Shown here piece after piece: positions 43,289 through 52,679 of a DNA stretch of 64,000 bases. The position numbers and the translations under genes were made by a program. Origin of the DNA: Neoaquamicrobium microcysteis (GTDB lineage Bacteria > Pseudomonadota > Alphaproteobacteria > Rhizobiales > Rhizobiaceae); NCBI RefSeq assembly GCF_008180155.1, contig NZ_VSZS01000065.1, positions 62,001 to 126,000 of the forward strand, read 5' to 3'. The notes beneath the pieces are model-generated. The model was given only the letters and a program-made list of their open reading frames with translations, was not told where the DNA came from and ran no database searches. Position 1 is the stretch's first letter; every line of letters starts with the position of its first letter.

Positions 43289-43828
43289 TCACTGACTTTG
43301 GCCTTCCCCCGGCGACGCTGTCTCCTGCGGTTCGTGTGAGGCCGTGAAATCGGCAAGACGCATAAAGGATAGCCCTCCAATTACTAGCGCGACTATAGCG
43401 CCTAAGGTCAGGAGGGCGGCTCCCAGTTGAAACAGCGTCCCGACCGCAAAGAGGCGTTTGGACTTCTTCGTCTCACGCACGAAGGGTCGGTCGAAGTGGT
43501 GCGTCTCTTGGCCTTTCGACCAAATGAAGAATGCCTGTGAGATGTAGGCACAACCCGGTGCAGCGACACATGCGAGGACGGCAATGAAGAATGCGAGCAA
43601 GGCGGCATTAAAATCGGCGACTGCTGTAGTTCCACGCAATGCGATGGCATTGGCTGAATAGAACCCTAGCAGTGCAGCAATGCCCCCAGCCGCCGCCAGA
43701 GCGGGTGCGCGCATGGCCGCATTACCAAATCCGGCAACCATGCTCATTTCGCTGTCCATGCCCTTATTCGCTGCGGCATGCGCGAGGCGCGCGCTTTCAT
43801 ATTCGATTGATCGTTCGTCAGACGACAT
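43289..43828 (-). CDS. Polytopic membrane protein, unknown function
   Basis: A 179-residue protein with a soluble N-terminus and about three membrane helices (ALAAAGGIAALLGFYSANAI; ALLAFFIAVLACVAAPGCAY; LGAALLTLGAIVALVIGGLS). A basic cytoplasmic loop (RETKKSKR) lies between helices two and three. ATG 43828 is preferred for its upstream GGGGGAG. It is the last gene before the right end of the element, likely cargo. Confidence 0.62.
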   Translation of the reverse strand: MSSDERSIEYESARLAHAAANKGMDSEMSMVAGFGNAAMRAPALAAAGGIAALLGFYSANAIALRGTTAVADFNAALLAFFIAVLACVAAPGCAYISQAFFIWSKGQETHHFDRPFVRETKKSKRLFAVGTLFQLGAALLTLGAIVALVIGGLSFMRLADFTASHEPQETASPGEGQSQ

Positions 43829-43919
43829 CTTCTCCCCCCTCATCGACCATCGGCATTATAGCATATGAGACGCGATGCCCGTGGCAGTGCCGCGTATTGC
43901 AAGCTAGCCGCTGACACTC

Positions 43920-43946
43920 GGTTGGACAAAAGTTGGACAAAAATGG
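43920..43946 (+). repeat. Right copy of the 27-bp arm-type repeat
   Basis: Identical over 27 bp to 31109-31135 and in the same direction; two tandem TTGGACAAAA units. It ends 18 bp before attR. In the excised circle this copy and the left one would lie on opposite sides of the att core. Confidence 0.8.
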
Positions 43947-43964
43947 AGGGAAGGGGGCTAACCC

Positions 43965-44019
43965 CTTGAAATTTCTGGCACGCCCAACGGGAATCGAACC
44001 CGTGTTTCCGCCGTGAAAG
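43965..44019. repeat. attR: 55-bp direct repeat within tRNA-Glu
   Basis: The right copy of the att repeat, identical to 30946-31000, running through the 3' part of the intact tRNA-Glu gene. Confidence 0.95.
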
Positions 44020-44051
44020 GGCGGCGTCCTAGACCGCTAGACGATGGGCGC
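43976..44051 (-). tRNA. tRNA-Glu (TTC)
   Basis: A 76-base cloverleaf including an encoded CCA (43976-43978). The acceptor stem is GCGCCCA with TGGGCGT, the anticodon arm CCGCC-CTTTCAC-GGCGG has anticodon TTC, and the T arm contains GGTTCGATTCC. It is the integration target; its 3' part now belongs to the element side of attR. Confidence 0.96.
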
Positions 44052-44144
44052 TTGCCAGAACGAGGTGGCTTATAGGGGGCATCGCCGCCGGGAGCAACCC
44101 ATCTTTGAGCCCACGACGGGAAAAAATCGTGGATTTACCTGCGG

Positions 44145-45410
44145 CTATTTGCGCCGGCGGCAGCGCCAGTTCCAGTCGCGCTCCGGGCCGACGTCGATGT
44201 GCACGGATTCGGTGTGGCAATAGGTGCCGACGCCGCCACGGCCGGGCATGGTGCGCACGAATTCGGCCAGTTCCCACTTGCTCACGCCCTCGACCTGCAC
44301 GTCGGCCGCCGCGCAATACATGTGCAGCGAGTTGCGTGCGCCGCGCGCCCTGCGGTTGCGCTCCGAATTGCGGTAGCCGGAGGTGACCACGACCTTGCGG
44401 CCATAGTGATTCTCGACGGTCTTGAGCACCCGCACCAGCGATGGCTTGAGGCAGGCGACGTCGACATGCTCGGTCTGCTTCATCAGCCCGTTCGGCGCCA
44501 GCCGGGCGAGGCCGGCGGCGGAGGCTACCTGATACAGGCTCGAATCCTCGTGCAGGTCTATGTCGCTGTCGTCGTCGACGCCGGAGCGGCGCGAGATTTC
44601 GAACAGCGCGTTCTGGCGAACGCCGGGCAGGGCGGCTTCGCCCCCGCGCGGAATGATCGGGCTCGCCGCCGCCGGGCTTGTGGACGCAAGCTGGACGATC
44701 GGCGCAGTAGGCGTCGTGGAGGCCGTTTGCGTCGTCGAGGCGGTCTGCGTGTTCGAGGTCGCTATCAGCGGCCGTGCGGCCTGCTGCGGTGCGGTTGCGG
44801 CGCGGGCCGGCTGTGCGCCGAAGAGATTGGCGAGGAAACCGCGCTTCTTGGGTTCTTCCGCAAGAGCCAGCGCCTCGGACGCTGCCGGCGACGGGTTTTC
44901 GGCAAACTGGGTCGGCTGTTGCGCGGGGTCTTCCTGCGCTGCCTGCGGGGCCGCGACAGGCTGTGGCTGCGCTGGCTGGGGTTGGCCTGGCTGCGGCGCG
45001 GCGGCGGCCACTTCCGTTGGCGCCTGCGGCTGCTCGCCCTGCATCGGCTGCGCCGTCGTCTCGGCAGCCACCGTTTCCTGCCCGGCGGCAGCCTGCGCCT
45101 GTGCGATGGCGGCGGCCTCCTCGGCGGAAACCGGGCGCAGCGTCGGCGCTTCTACGACGGCCTCGGGCAGCGAAGGGTCGTCCTCGTCCATGACGAACTG
45201 GTTCGCGACGACCGGGGCGGAACTGGCGGTGTTGATCGTCTGGCCGGCAAAGTCGGAGCCGGCATCTGCAGCCATCTGCTGCGCGGGCGAGAAGCCCATG
45301 AAGGTATTGTCGTCGCCGGAAGTGGCACAGGACGCAAGGAGGATGGATGCCAGCGCTGCAACGACAGCACGTCGTCCCCCGCGTTTCGAGCGCGTTCCCT
45401 CACACGTCAA
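44145..45410 (-). CDS. DUF882/peptidase M15-type lipoprotein with long Pro/Ala/Gln linker
   Basis: A 421-residue exported protein. The N-terminus has a lipoprotein signal with lipobox LASC (cysteine 28). A long low-complexity alanine, proline and glutamine linker follows (about residues 75-265). The C-terminal 150 residues form a YcbK/DUF882 M15-like domain (VVVTSGYRNSERNRRARGAR, SLHMYCAAADVQVEGV, YCHTESVHIDVG) with the zinc ligands H, D and H. A TTG at 45410 is the only start that keeps the signal peptide; AAGGGG lies upstream. A role in peptidoglycan trimming is likely. Confidence 0.82.
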   Translation of the reverse strand: MTCEGTRSKRGGRRAVVAALASILLASCATSGDDNTFMGFSPAQQMAADAGSDFAGQTINTASSAPVVANQFVMDEDDPSLPEAVVEAPTLRPVSAEEAAAIAQAQAAAGQETVAAETTAQPMQGEQPQAPTEVAAAAPQPGQPQPAQPQPVAAPQAAQEDPAQQPTQFAENPSPAASEALALAEEPKKRGFLANLFGAQPARAATAPQQAARPLIATSNTQTASTTQTASTTPTAPIVQLASTSPAAASPIIPRGGEAALPGVRQNALFEISRRSGVDDDSDIDLHEDSSLYQVASAAGLARLAPNGLMKQTEHVDVACLKPSLVRVLKTVENHYGRKVVVTSGYRNSERNRRARGARNSLHMYCAAADVQVEGVSKWELAEFVRTMPGRGGVGTYCHTESVHIDVGPERDWNWRCRRRK

Positions 45411-45618
45411 TGCAAACCCCTTCCAAGAGCCGGGCCAGAATCAAGATCTCACGCTCCGATTATGCGGTGGAGCCGTCTTTTCCCCCTTGCCCGGAACGAG
45501 ACGTACCGAATCCCGAACCATTCCGCAACCACCCGGCTAGGGATGAATTGAGGCAAGATCATGATTCTGCCGCTAAATCGCCTGTTTCCGTCTAAGCCGG
45601 GCAGGCGGGAGAAATCCG

Positions 45619-46293
45619 TCAGCGAAGACGCTTGGGGCGCGGGTCGGCGAGTTCGCCTGCCAGCCTGCGGTCCAGATAGTCCGCGCACTCCTCGATCAGC
45701 AGGTCCGCGTCGTTGGAAAAGAAGTGATTTGCGCCCGGCATCGTCTTCTGGGTGATGGTGATGCCCTTCTGGGTATGGAGCTTGTCGACCAGCCCCTGCA
45801 CGTCCTTGGGTGGCGCCACCTTGTCGGCATCGCCATGGATGATGAGGCCGGAAGACGGGCACGGCGCGAGGAACGAAAAGTCGTAGATGTTCGGCTGCGG
45901 CGCGATCGAGATGAAGCCCTCGATCTCGGGCCGCCGCATCAGGAGCTGCATGCCGATCCACGCGCCGAAGGAGTAGCCGGCCACCCAGCAGGTCTTGGAA
46001 TCGGGATGCAGCGACTGCACCCAGTCGAGTGCTGCGGCGGCGTCCGAAAGCTCGCCCGTACCGTGGTCGAACTCGCCTTGGCTGCGGCCGATGCCCCGGA
46101 AATTGAAGCGCAGCGTGGTGAAATCGCGCTTCTGGAACATGTAGAACAGGTCGTAGACGATCTTGTTGTTCATCGTTCCCCCGAACTGCGGGTGCGGATG
46201 AAGGATGATCGCTATCGGCGCGTTCTTTTCCTTGGAGGGCTGGTAGCGACCCTCGATACGGCCGGCGGGACCTGCGAAAATGACCTCGGGCAT
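45619..46293 (-). CDS. Alpha/beta hydrolase, dienelactone-hydrolase-like
   Basis: A 224-residue serine hydrolase of the cytoplasmic short alpha/beta type: HPHPQFGGTMNNKIV after the first strands, nucleophile serine in GYSFGAW, acid in IIHGDADKVAP and the histidine in PGANHFF. Such proteins are common in alphaproteobacteria but their natural substrate is not known. It diverges from the suf operon. Confidence 0.85.
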   Translation of the reverse strand: MPEVIFAGPAGRIEGRYQPSKEKNAPIAIILHPHPQFGGTMNNKIVYDLFYMFQKRDFTTLRFNFRGIGRSQGEFDHGTGELSDAAAALDWVQSLHPDSKTCWVAGYSFGAWIGMQLLMRRPEIEGFISIAPQPNIYDFSFLAPCPSSGLIIHGDADKVAPPKDVQGLVDKLHTQKGITITQKTMPGANHFFSNDADLLIEECADYLDRRLAGELADPRPKRLR

Positions 46294-46397
46294 ACTTACT
46301 CCGGTTTTCGACGCATCCGGCGCGTCATTGTGGCGTCGGAAGCAGGGGCAACTCCGCCCCGTGGACTTGACGGGGCGTGGCCGTCACCCTAGAAGCT

Positions 46398-46418
46398 AGT
46401 TTAGAATAATTCAAAACT
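46398..46418. promoter_or_regulatory. Iron-control-element-like palindrome upstream of suf
   Basis: A 21-bp near-perfect palindrome (arms AGTTTAGAAT and ATTCAAAACT around one base, one mismatch pair). It has the TTTAGAA-N3-TTC style of rhizobial iron-control elements bound by Irr, and RirA sites are similar. It lies 120 bp before the first suf gene, where iron-responsive control is expected. Confidence 0.6.
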
Positions 46419-46537
46419 GGTAGGCCAAGTCGCCCGCCGGTTTGCAAAGCGGGTAAATAGGACGGCTGGCCTTGCAATTTCAAGGAAAAACACCGACTTC
46501 CCGCCACGATGCCGATTGAAGGAGCACAAGGCCCGCG

Positions 46538-47692
46538 ATGACGGCCAGCCGCGTCTATCTCGACCACAATGCAAGCGCGCCGCTGCTGCCTGCGGCGCGT
46601 GATGCGATGCTGGCCGCGCTCGACCTGACGGCCAACCCGTCATCCGTGCATCATGAGGGTCGCGAGGCGCGCCGCCTCATCGAAACCGCGCGCCGCGAGG
46701 TTGCGGCACTTTGCAATGCGAAGCCCGATCATGTCGTCTTCACGTCGGGTGCCAGCGAGGCCGCGGCCCTTGTGCTGACGCCGGATTGGCGGATGGGGCG
46801 CTCGCCGGTCGTCTATTCGAAGCTTTATGTCGCCGAGACGGATCATTCCGTCATCGTTGCCGGCGGGCGCTTTGCCGCGTCGGACATCGTGCTTCTGCCG
46901 GTGGATGGCAACGGCCGGCTGGATATCGATGCGCTGAAGGCCGCGCTTTCCGCGCATGACACGTCGCGGGGCCTGCCGCTGGTTGCGATCCATCTTGCAA
47001 ACAACGAGAGCGGCGTCATCCAGCCCGCCGCGCAGATCGCGGCCATCGTGCATGAGGCGGGCGGCGTGCTGGTGCTCGATGCCGTGCAGGCAGGCGGGCG
47101 CGTTTCGCTCGACATGACAGGGCTTTGCGCGGATTTCCTGATTCTCGCCGCTCACAAGATCGGCGGTCCCAAGGGCGCAGGCGCGCTTGTGGGCAACTCC
47201 GACGTCCTGATGCCGGCTCCGATCGCCACCGGCGGTGGCCAGGAGAAGGGCCACCGCGCCGGCACGGAGAACTACGCCGCCATCGCCGCATTCGGCGTCG
47301 CTGCCCGCGAGGCGCTTGAAAAGCTGCCGCTGGCGGGCGAGCTGCTGGCCAGGCGCGAGCGCGTCGAGGCGGCGATCCGCGATGTCTCGCAAGACGCGGT
47401 GATCTTTGCCGCGGATGCCGAGCGCCTGCCCAACACCGTCTTCTTCGCCATTCCCGGCGTGAAGGCGGAAACGGCGCTCATCGCCTTCGATCTGGCGGGC
47501 GTTTCCGTGTCTGCCGGCTCGGCCTGCTCGTCGGGCAAGGTCGGCGCCAGCCGCGTGCTCAAGGCCATGGGCTACGGCGACACGGTCAGCGGTATCCGCG
47601 TGTCGGTCGGGCACTCGACCACCGATGCCGAGATCGACAGGTTCGCGGCCGCCTTGCGCCAGTTCGTCCAGCGCAGGAGCAGTGCGGCGTAG
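46538..47692 (+). CDS. Cysteine desulfurase, NifS/IscS type
   Basis: Takes sulfur from cysteine for Fe-S cluster or thio-modification use. The 384-residue PLP enzyme shows YLDHNASAPL, HHEGREARR, the PLP lysine in LAAHKIGGPKGAGAL, the RAGTEN segment and the long catalytic-cysteine loop SAGSACSSGKVGASRVL typical of group I enzymes. Head gene of the suf operon, as in other rhizobia, where a second, SufS-type enzyme follows downstream. Confidence 0.93.
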   Translation: MTASRVYLDHNASAPLLPAARDAMLAALDLTANPSSVHHEGREARRLIETARREVAALCNAKPDHVVFTSGASEAAALVLTPDWRMGRSPVVYSKLYVAETDHSVIVAGGRFAASDIVLLPVDGNGRLDIDALKAALSAHDTSRGLPLVAIHLANNESGVIQPAAQIAAIVHEAGGVLVLDAVQAGGRVSLDMTGLCADFLILAAHKIGGPKGAGALVGNSDVLMPAPIATGGGQEKGHRAGTENYAAIAAFGVAAREALEKLPLAGELLARRERVEAAIRDVSQDAVIFAADAERLPNTVFFAIPGVKAETALIAFDLAGVSVSAGSACSSGKVGASRVLKAMGYGDTVSGIRVSVGHSTTDAEIDRFAAALRQFVQRRSSAA

Positions 47693-47833
47693 GAAGAGGT
47701 TTTTCTGGGCTTGGGCGCGCTAAGCACGTGCATTCATGGCAAGCCCGCACTATGTAACGCGCATCTGCGGCTTGCCGCATATGCGATTTCGAAAACTGCC
47801 GGGCCTTGACCTCGGCGAGGATGGAGAGCGCCG

Positions 47834-49345
47834 ATGCCTGCTGTGCAGGAAACGATCGAGCAGGTCCGCAAGATCGATGTGGACCAGTACAAGTACGGAT
47901 TCGAGACCGAGATCGAGACCGACAAGGCTCCCAAGGGCCTGAACGAAGATATCATCCGGTTCATTTCCGACAAGAAGAGCGAACCCGCTTGGATGCTGGA
48001 GTGGCGTCTGGGCGCGTATCGCCGCTGGCTGACGCTGGAAGAGCCGAACTGGGCCCGCGTCGAATACCCGAAGATCGACTTCCAGGACCTCTACTATTAC
48101 GCCGCACCAAAGAACCAGTCCGGCCCGAAGTCGCTCGACGAGGTCGATCCGGAACTGCTGCGCGTCTATGAGAAGCTGGGCATCCCGCTGCGCGAGCAGG
48201 AGATCCTGGCCGGCGTTCAGAAGGATGCCGACGAGGATGGCGCAAACGACAACGTCTACAAGTCCGGCCGCGTGGCCGTCGACGCCGTGTTCGATTCCGT
48301 CTCCGTCGTCACCACCTTCAAGGACGAGCTGGCCAAGGCCGGCGTCATCTTCTGCTCGATCTCGGAAGCGATCCGCGAGCATCCCGAGCTGATCCAGAAA
48401 TATCTCGGCTCCGTGGTGCCTACGACCGACAATTTCTACGCCACGCTCAATTCGGCGGTCTTCACCGACGGTTCGTTCGTCTACGTGCCCAAGGGCGTGC
48501 GCTGCCCGATGGAGCTGTCCACCTACTTCCGCATCAACGAGAAGAACACCGGCCAGTTCGAGCGCACGCTGATCATCGCCGACGAAGGCTCCTACGTCTC
48601 CTATCTGGAGGGCTGCACCGCCCCGCAGCGCGACGAAAACCAGCTTCACGCCGCCGTGGTCGAGCTGATCGCGCTGGACGACGCCGAGATCAAGTACTCG
48701 ACCGTGCAGAACTGGTATCCCGGCGACGCGCAGGGCAAGGGCGGCATCTACAACTTCGTCACCAAGCGTGGCGACTGCCGCGGCAGGAACTCCAAGATTT
48801 CGTGGACGCAGGTCGAGACCGGTTCGGCGATCACGTGGAAATATCCGTCCTGCATCCTGCGCGGCGACAACTCGCGCGGCGAGTTCTATTCGATCGCGGT
48901 GTCCAACGGCCACCAGCAGATCGACTCGGGCACCAAGATGATCCACCTCGGCAAGAACACGTCGAGCCGCATCATCTCCAAGGGCATTTCGGCCGGCAAG
49001 TCGAACAACACCTATCGCGGCCAGGTTTCGGCCCACCGCAAGGCGGAGAACGCGCGCAACTTCACCCAGTGCGACTCGCTGCTGATCGGCAACGAATGCG
49101 GCGCGCATACCGTGCCCTACATCGAGGCTAAGAACTCGACCGCCCAGTTCGAGCACGAAGCCACCACGTCCAAGATTTCCGAGGACCAGCTCTTCTATGT
49201 GATGCAGCGCGGCATCCCGGAGGAAGAGGCGATCGCGCTGATCGTCAACGGCTTCGTCAAGGAAGTGATTCAGGAACTGCCGATGGAGTTCGCCGTAGAG
49301 GCGCAGAAGCTCATCGGCATTTCACTCGAGGGATCGGTCGGCTGA
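47834..49345 (+). CDS. sufB: Fe-S cluster assembly scaffold protein SufB
   Basis: With SufC and SufD it forms the SufBC2D scaffold on which clusters are built. The 503-residue protein has the family core [59 protein letters not shown] and the C-terminal [20 protein letters not shown] precedes ATG 47834. The 141-bp gap to the desulfurase gene has no gene. Confidence 0.97.
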   Translation: MPAVQETIEQVRKIDVDQYKYGFETEIETDKAPKGLNEDIIRFISDKKSEPAWMLEWRLGAYRRWLTLEEPNWARVEYPKIDFQDLYYYAAPKNQSGPKSLDEVDPELLRVYEKLGIPLREQEILAGVQKDADEDGANDNVYKSGRVAVDAVFDSVSVVTTFKDELAKAGVIFCSISEAIREHPELIQKYLGSVVPTTDNFYATLNSAVFTDGSFVYVPKGVRCPMELSTYFRINEKNTGQFERTLIIADEGSYVSYLEGCTAPQRDENQLHAAVVELIALDDAEIKYSTVQNWYPGDAQGKGGIYNFVTKRGDCRGRNSKISWTQVETGSAITWKYPSCILRGDNSRGEFYSIAVSNGHQQIDSGTKMIHLGKNTSSRIISKGISAGKSNNTYRGQVSAHRKAENARNFTQCDSLLIGNECGAHTVPYIEAKNSTAQFEHEATTSKISEDQLFYVMQRGIPEEEAIALIVNGFVKEVIQELPMEFAVEAQKLIGISLEGSVG

Positions 49346-49375
49346 GCCGGCAAGCGAAATTCAGGAAGAACACAG

Positions 49376-50131
49376 ATGCTTGAGATCAAGAACCTTCATG
49401 CCCGCATCGCCGAAGATGGCACCGAGATCATCCGCGGCCTGAACCTCACCGTGAACAAGGGCGAGGTCGCCGCCATCATGGGGCCGAACGGCTCCGGCAA
49501 GTCGACCCTGTCCTACATCCTCGCCGGGCGCGAGGACTACGAGGTCACGGAAGGCGACATCCTTTACAATGGCGAGTCCATCCTGGAGATGGACCCGGCG
49601 GAGCGCGCGGCGGCGGGCATCTTCCTCGCCTTCCAGTATCCGATGGAGATACCGGGCGTCGCCACGATGGAGTTCCTCAAGGTGGCGATGAACTCGCAGC
49701 GCAAGGCGCGCGGCGAAGACGAACTGAAGATCCCCGACCTGCTCAAGCGGGTGAAGGAAGCCGCCGGTTCTCTCAACATCGACATGAACATGCTCAAGCG
49801 TCCTCTCAATGTCGGCTTTTCCGGCGGCGAGAAGAAGCGCGCGGAAATCCTGCAGATGAAGCTGCTGGAGCCCAAGCTGTGCGTGCTGGACGAGACCGAT
49901 TCCGGCCTCGACATCGACGCGCTCAGGATCGTTTCCGACGGCGTCAACGCACTGCGCTCGCCCGACCGCGCCATCGTGGTCATCACCCACTACCAGCGCC
50001 TGCTGGAGCACATCGTGCCCGATAGTGTGCACGTGCTCTACAAGGGGCAGGTCATCAAGTCCGGCGACAAGAGCCTCGCGTTCGAGCTGGAAGCGAATGG
50101 CTATGCCGGCGTGATCGACGAGGCGGCTTGA
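49376..50131 (+). CDS. sufC: Fe-S cluster assembly ATPase SufC
   Basis: ABC-type ATPase of the SufBCD complex. The 251 residues include Walker A GPNGSGKS (about residues 37-44), the Q-loop FQYP, the signature FSGGEKKRAE, Walker B LCVLDETDSGLD and the switch histidine in VITHYQR. It lies 30 bp after sufB and 5 bp before sufD. Confidence 0.97.
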   Translation: MLEIKNLHARIAEDGTEIIRGLNLTVNKGEVAAIMGPNGSGKSTLSYILAGREDYEVTEGDILYNGESILEMDPAERAAAGIFLAFQYPMEIPGVATMEFLKVAMNSQRKARGEDELKIPDLLKRVKEAAGSLNIDMNMLKRPLNVGFSGGEKKRAEILQMKLLEPKLCVLDETDSGLDIDALRIVSDGVNALRSPDRAIVVITHYQRLLEHIVPDSVHVLYKGQVIKSGDKSLAFELEANGYAGVIDEAA

Positions 50132-50136
50132 GGCGA

Positions 50137-51405
50137 ATGATGAACATTCATGCTTCCCCCAAGCTGACGCCGGCCGAGGCCGCGCTGGTCGAGGCGTTTT
50201 CAGAGCGGGTTTCCGAACTGCCGGGCGACGCCGACGTGACGATCGCGCGTGACGATGCCGTGGAGTTGCTGAAGGCCGGTCTTCCCACGCGGCGCATCGA
50301 GGCCTGGCACTACACGGATTTGCGGCGTCTGCTTTCGACTGTCCCTGCTTTCGATCCGGCCGCAGCACCCGAGGCGCTTCGTCCGCTGGTCGAAGGTTCG
50401 ACCGTACTCACGGTCGCCAACGGCATCGCGTCCGAGCCGAGCTCGATCGACGGTGTGTCGGTTACGCGCTTTCAGGATTTGCTGATGGCGGGCGGCCCGC
50501 AGGCGGCCATGGCGCCGGCAGATTCGGCCGACGCTGTAGGCGCCATCAACGCCGCGTTTGCTTCCGATGGCTTCGGCCTGAAGATCGCGGACGGCGTTGA
50601 GCTTGCCGCGCCCATCGAACTGCAGAACCTGCAGGCCGGTGGCCAGGTCCACGCCCGGTTCCCGGTTGTGGTGGGCGCTGGCGCCAAGGCTACGCTGGTC
50701 GAGCGGCAGGCGGGCAGCGGTGCCGGCCTTGCAAGCTCGGTAGCCACGCTCGAAGTGGGCGAGGGGGCCGAAATAGTCTGGGTCATCGTCCAGGAGCAGG
50801 CGGCAACGGCCACGCATCTGGGCCAGATCAATGCGACCATCGGCAAGGATGCCAAGCTCACGATCTTCATCATGAACGCGGGCGCCAAGCTCGTGCGTCA
50901 GGAAGTGCGCGTCGACGCGGCGGGCGAAGGGTCGGATTTCAAGCTGCGCGGGGTCAACCTGCTGGGCGGCGACACCCACTGCGACGTCACCATGGTGCTC
51001 GACCATTCCGCACCGCACACGACCTCGACCGAGATCATCCGCAACGTCGTCACCGATCGGGCGCACGGCGTGTTTCAGGGGCAGATCAAGGTTGCTGCGA
51101 TCGCGCAGAAGACCGACGCGAAGATGGCGTGCAACACGCTGCTTCTGTCCGACGACGCGGAGTTTTCGACCAAGCCGGAGCTGGAAATCTTCGCCGACGA
51201 CGTGGCCTGCGGCCACGGCGCTACGGTAACCGAGATCGACGGCAACCACTTGTTCTACCTGATGGCGCGCGGCGTGCCGGAGAAGGCGGGCCGCGGCCTG
51301 CTCATCAAGGCGTTCCTTGCCGAGATCATCGAGGAGCTGGACGACGAGGCACTGGTCGGCGCGCTGGAAGAAAAGCTGGACGGCTGGTTCGCCACGCACG
51401 GCTGA
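50137..51405 (+). CDS. sufD: Fe-S cluster assembly protein SufD
   Basis: SufB-related scaffold partner, 422 residues. The N-terminus has the RIEAWHYTDLR motif, and the beta-helix and C-terminal part follow with GVFQGQIKVAAIAQKTDAKM, ACGHGATVTEIDGNHLFYLM and RGVPEKAGRGLLIKAFLAEI. Starts ATG 50137 or 50140 are both possible; an upstream TTG is less likely. Confidence 0.95.
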   Translation: MMNIHASPKLTPAEAALVEAFSERVSELPGDADVTIARDDAVELLKAGLPTRRIEAWHYTDLRRLLSTVPAFDPAAAPEALRPLVEGSTVLTVANGIASEPSSIDGVSVTRFQDLLMAGGPQAAMAPADSADAVGAINAAFASDGFGLKIADGVELAAPIELQNLQAGGQVHARFPVVVGAGAKATLVERQAGSGAGLASSVATLEVGEGAEIVWVIVQEQAATATHLGQINATIGKDAKLTIFIMNAGAKLVRQEVRVDAAGEGSDFKLRGVNLLGGDTHCDVTMVLDHSAPHTTSTEIIRNVVTDRAHGVFQGQIKVAAIAQKTDAKMACNTLLLSDDAEFSTKPELEIFADDVACGHGATVTEIDGNHLFYLMARGVPEKAGRGLLIKAFLAEIIEELDDEALVGALEEKLDGWFATHG

Positions 51406-51437
51406 TGGAAGGAGTGCGGCCGCGGCCGCTGACTGAA

Positions 51438-52679
51438 ATGGACCAGAAAGTCGAGAACGCTCCCTACGATGTCGAGGCGATCCGCCGCGACTTCCCCATC
51501 CTGTCGCGAGAGGTCTACGGCAAGCCGCTGGTCTATCTCGACAACGGCGCATCTGCACAGAAGCCGCAGGCGGTCATCGACGCGATCACGCACGCCTATT
51601 CTAATGAATACGCCAATGTTCATCGCGGGCTGCATTTCCTCTCCAACGCGGCGACGGACGCCTACGAGAAGGCACGCGAGACCGTGCGCCGCTTTCTCAA
51701 TGCGGGCAGCGTGGACGAGATCGTCTTCACCAAGTCCACCACCGAGGCGATCAACACCGTCGCCTATGGCTGGGGCATGCCCAATATCGGCGAGGGCGAC
51801 GAGATCGTCATCTCGATCATGGAGCATCACTCCAACATCGTGCCCTGGCATTTCATCCGCGAGCGGCAGGGCGCGAAGCTGGTCTGGGTTCCTGTCGATG
51901 ACGACGGTGTGTTCCGCATCGAGGATTTCGAGAAGTCGCTGACGGAGCGCACCAAACTGGTCGCGATCACGCATATGTCCAACGCGCTCGGCACCGTCAC
52001 GCCGGCCAAGGAAATCGTCCGCATCGCCCATGAGCGCGGCATTCCCGTGTTGCTCGACGGCAGCCAGGCTGCCGTGCACATGCCGGTCGACGTGCAGGAT
52101 CTCGGCTGCGACTGGTACGTGCTCACCGGCCATAAGATGTACGGCCCGTCCGGCATCGGCGTGCTGTACGGCCGCAAGGAGATGCTGTCCGCCATGCGTC
52201 CCTTCCAGGGTGGCGGCGAGATGATCGAGAACGTCACCGAAGAGACGGTGACCTACAACGAACCGCCGCACCGCTTCGAGGCGGGCACGCCGCCCATCGT
52301 GCAGGCGATCGGGCTGGGCGCGGCACTCGAATACATGGAACGCATCGGCCGCGAGCGCATCGCCGCGCACGAGGCCGAACTGGTCGCATACGCGCATGAG
52401 CGCCTGCATGGGATCAATTCGCTGCGCATCTTCGGCAACGCCCCGGGCAAGGGCGCGATCGTGTCCTTCGAGCTTCAGGGCATCCACGCGCACGACGTCT
52501 CGATGGTGATCGACCGGTCCGGCGTCGCCGTGCGCGCGGGCACGCATTGTGCCCAGCCATTGCTCAAGCGCTTCGGCGTGACCTCGACATGCCGGGCCTC
52601 CTTCGCCATGTATAATACGAAGGCGGAGGTGGACGTGCTCGTGGAGGCGCTCGAAAAGGCGCGCAAATTCTTCGGATGA
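51438..52679 (+). CDS. sufS: Cysteine desulfurase SufS
   Basis: Group II cysteine desulfurase, 413 residues, feeding sulfur to SufBCD. Landmarks are FPILSREVYGKPLVYLDNGA, MEHHSNIVPW, the PLP lysine in LTGHKMYGPSG, and the short catalytic-cysteine loop RAGTHCAQPLLKRFG. ATG 51438 gives the family length; the ATG at 51405 overlaps the sufD stop but adds an atypical segment. The stop overlaps the next start. Confidence 0.96.
   Translation: MDQKVENAPYDVEAIRRDFPILSREVYGKPLVYLDNGASAQKPQAVIDAITHAYSNEYANVHRGLHFLSNAATDAYEKARETVRRFLNAGSVDEIVFTKSTTEAINTVAYGWGMPNIGEGDEIVISIMEHHSNIVPWHFIRERQGAKLVWVPVDDDGVFRIEDFEKSLTERTKLVAITHMSNALGTVTPAKEIVRIAHERGIPVLLDGSQAAVHMPVDVQDLGCDWYVLTGHKMYGPSGIGVLYGRKEMLSAMRPFQGGGEMIENVTEETVTYNEPPHRFEAGTPPIVQAIGLGAALEYMERIGRERIAAHEAELVAYAHERLHGINSLRIFGNAPGKGAIVSFELQGIHAHDVSMVIDRSGVAVRAGTHCAQPLLKRFGVTSTCRASFAMYNTKAEVDVLVEALEKARKFFG

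Larger units (their letters stand above)
30946..44019. mobile_element. 13-kb integrated element in tRNA-Glu
   Basis: Bounded by 55-bp direct repeats of the tRNA-Glu 3' part, with the intact tRNA restored at the right end. It carries, left to right, a tyrosine integrase, ParB-like and helix-turn-helix proteins, AlpA, a RepB-like primase, a P4-type helicase, a large inverted repeat, and small secreted, membrane or unknown proteins. No capsid, portal, terminase, relaxase or type IV secretion gene is visible, so it is best described as a satellite-like or plasmid-like integrative element that must borrow transfer functions. Excision should yield a circle of about 13 kb. Confidence 0.9.

Noticed and set aside
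30946-44019. Possibility that the element is a complete prophage or an ICE
   Set aside because: No terminase, portal, capsid, tail, lysis, relaxase, coupling-protein or type IV secretion genes were seen among its frames.
47750-49156. Long minus-strand frame over sufB
   Set aside because: Antisense shadow of sufB.
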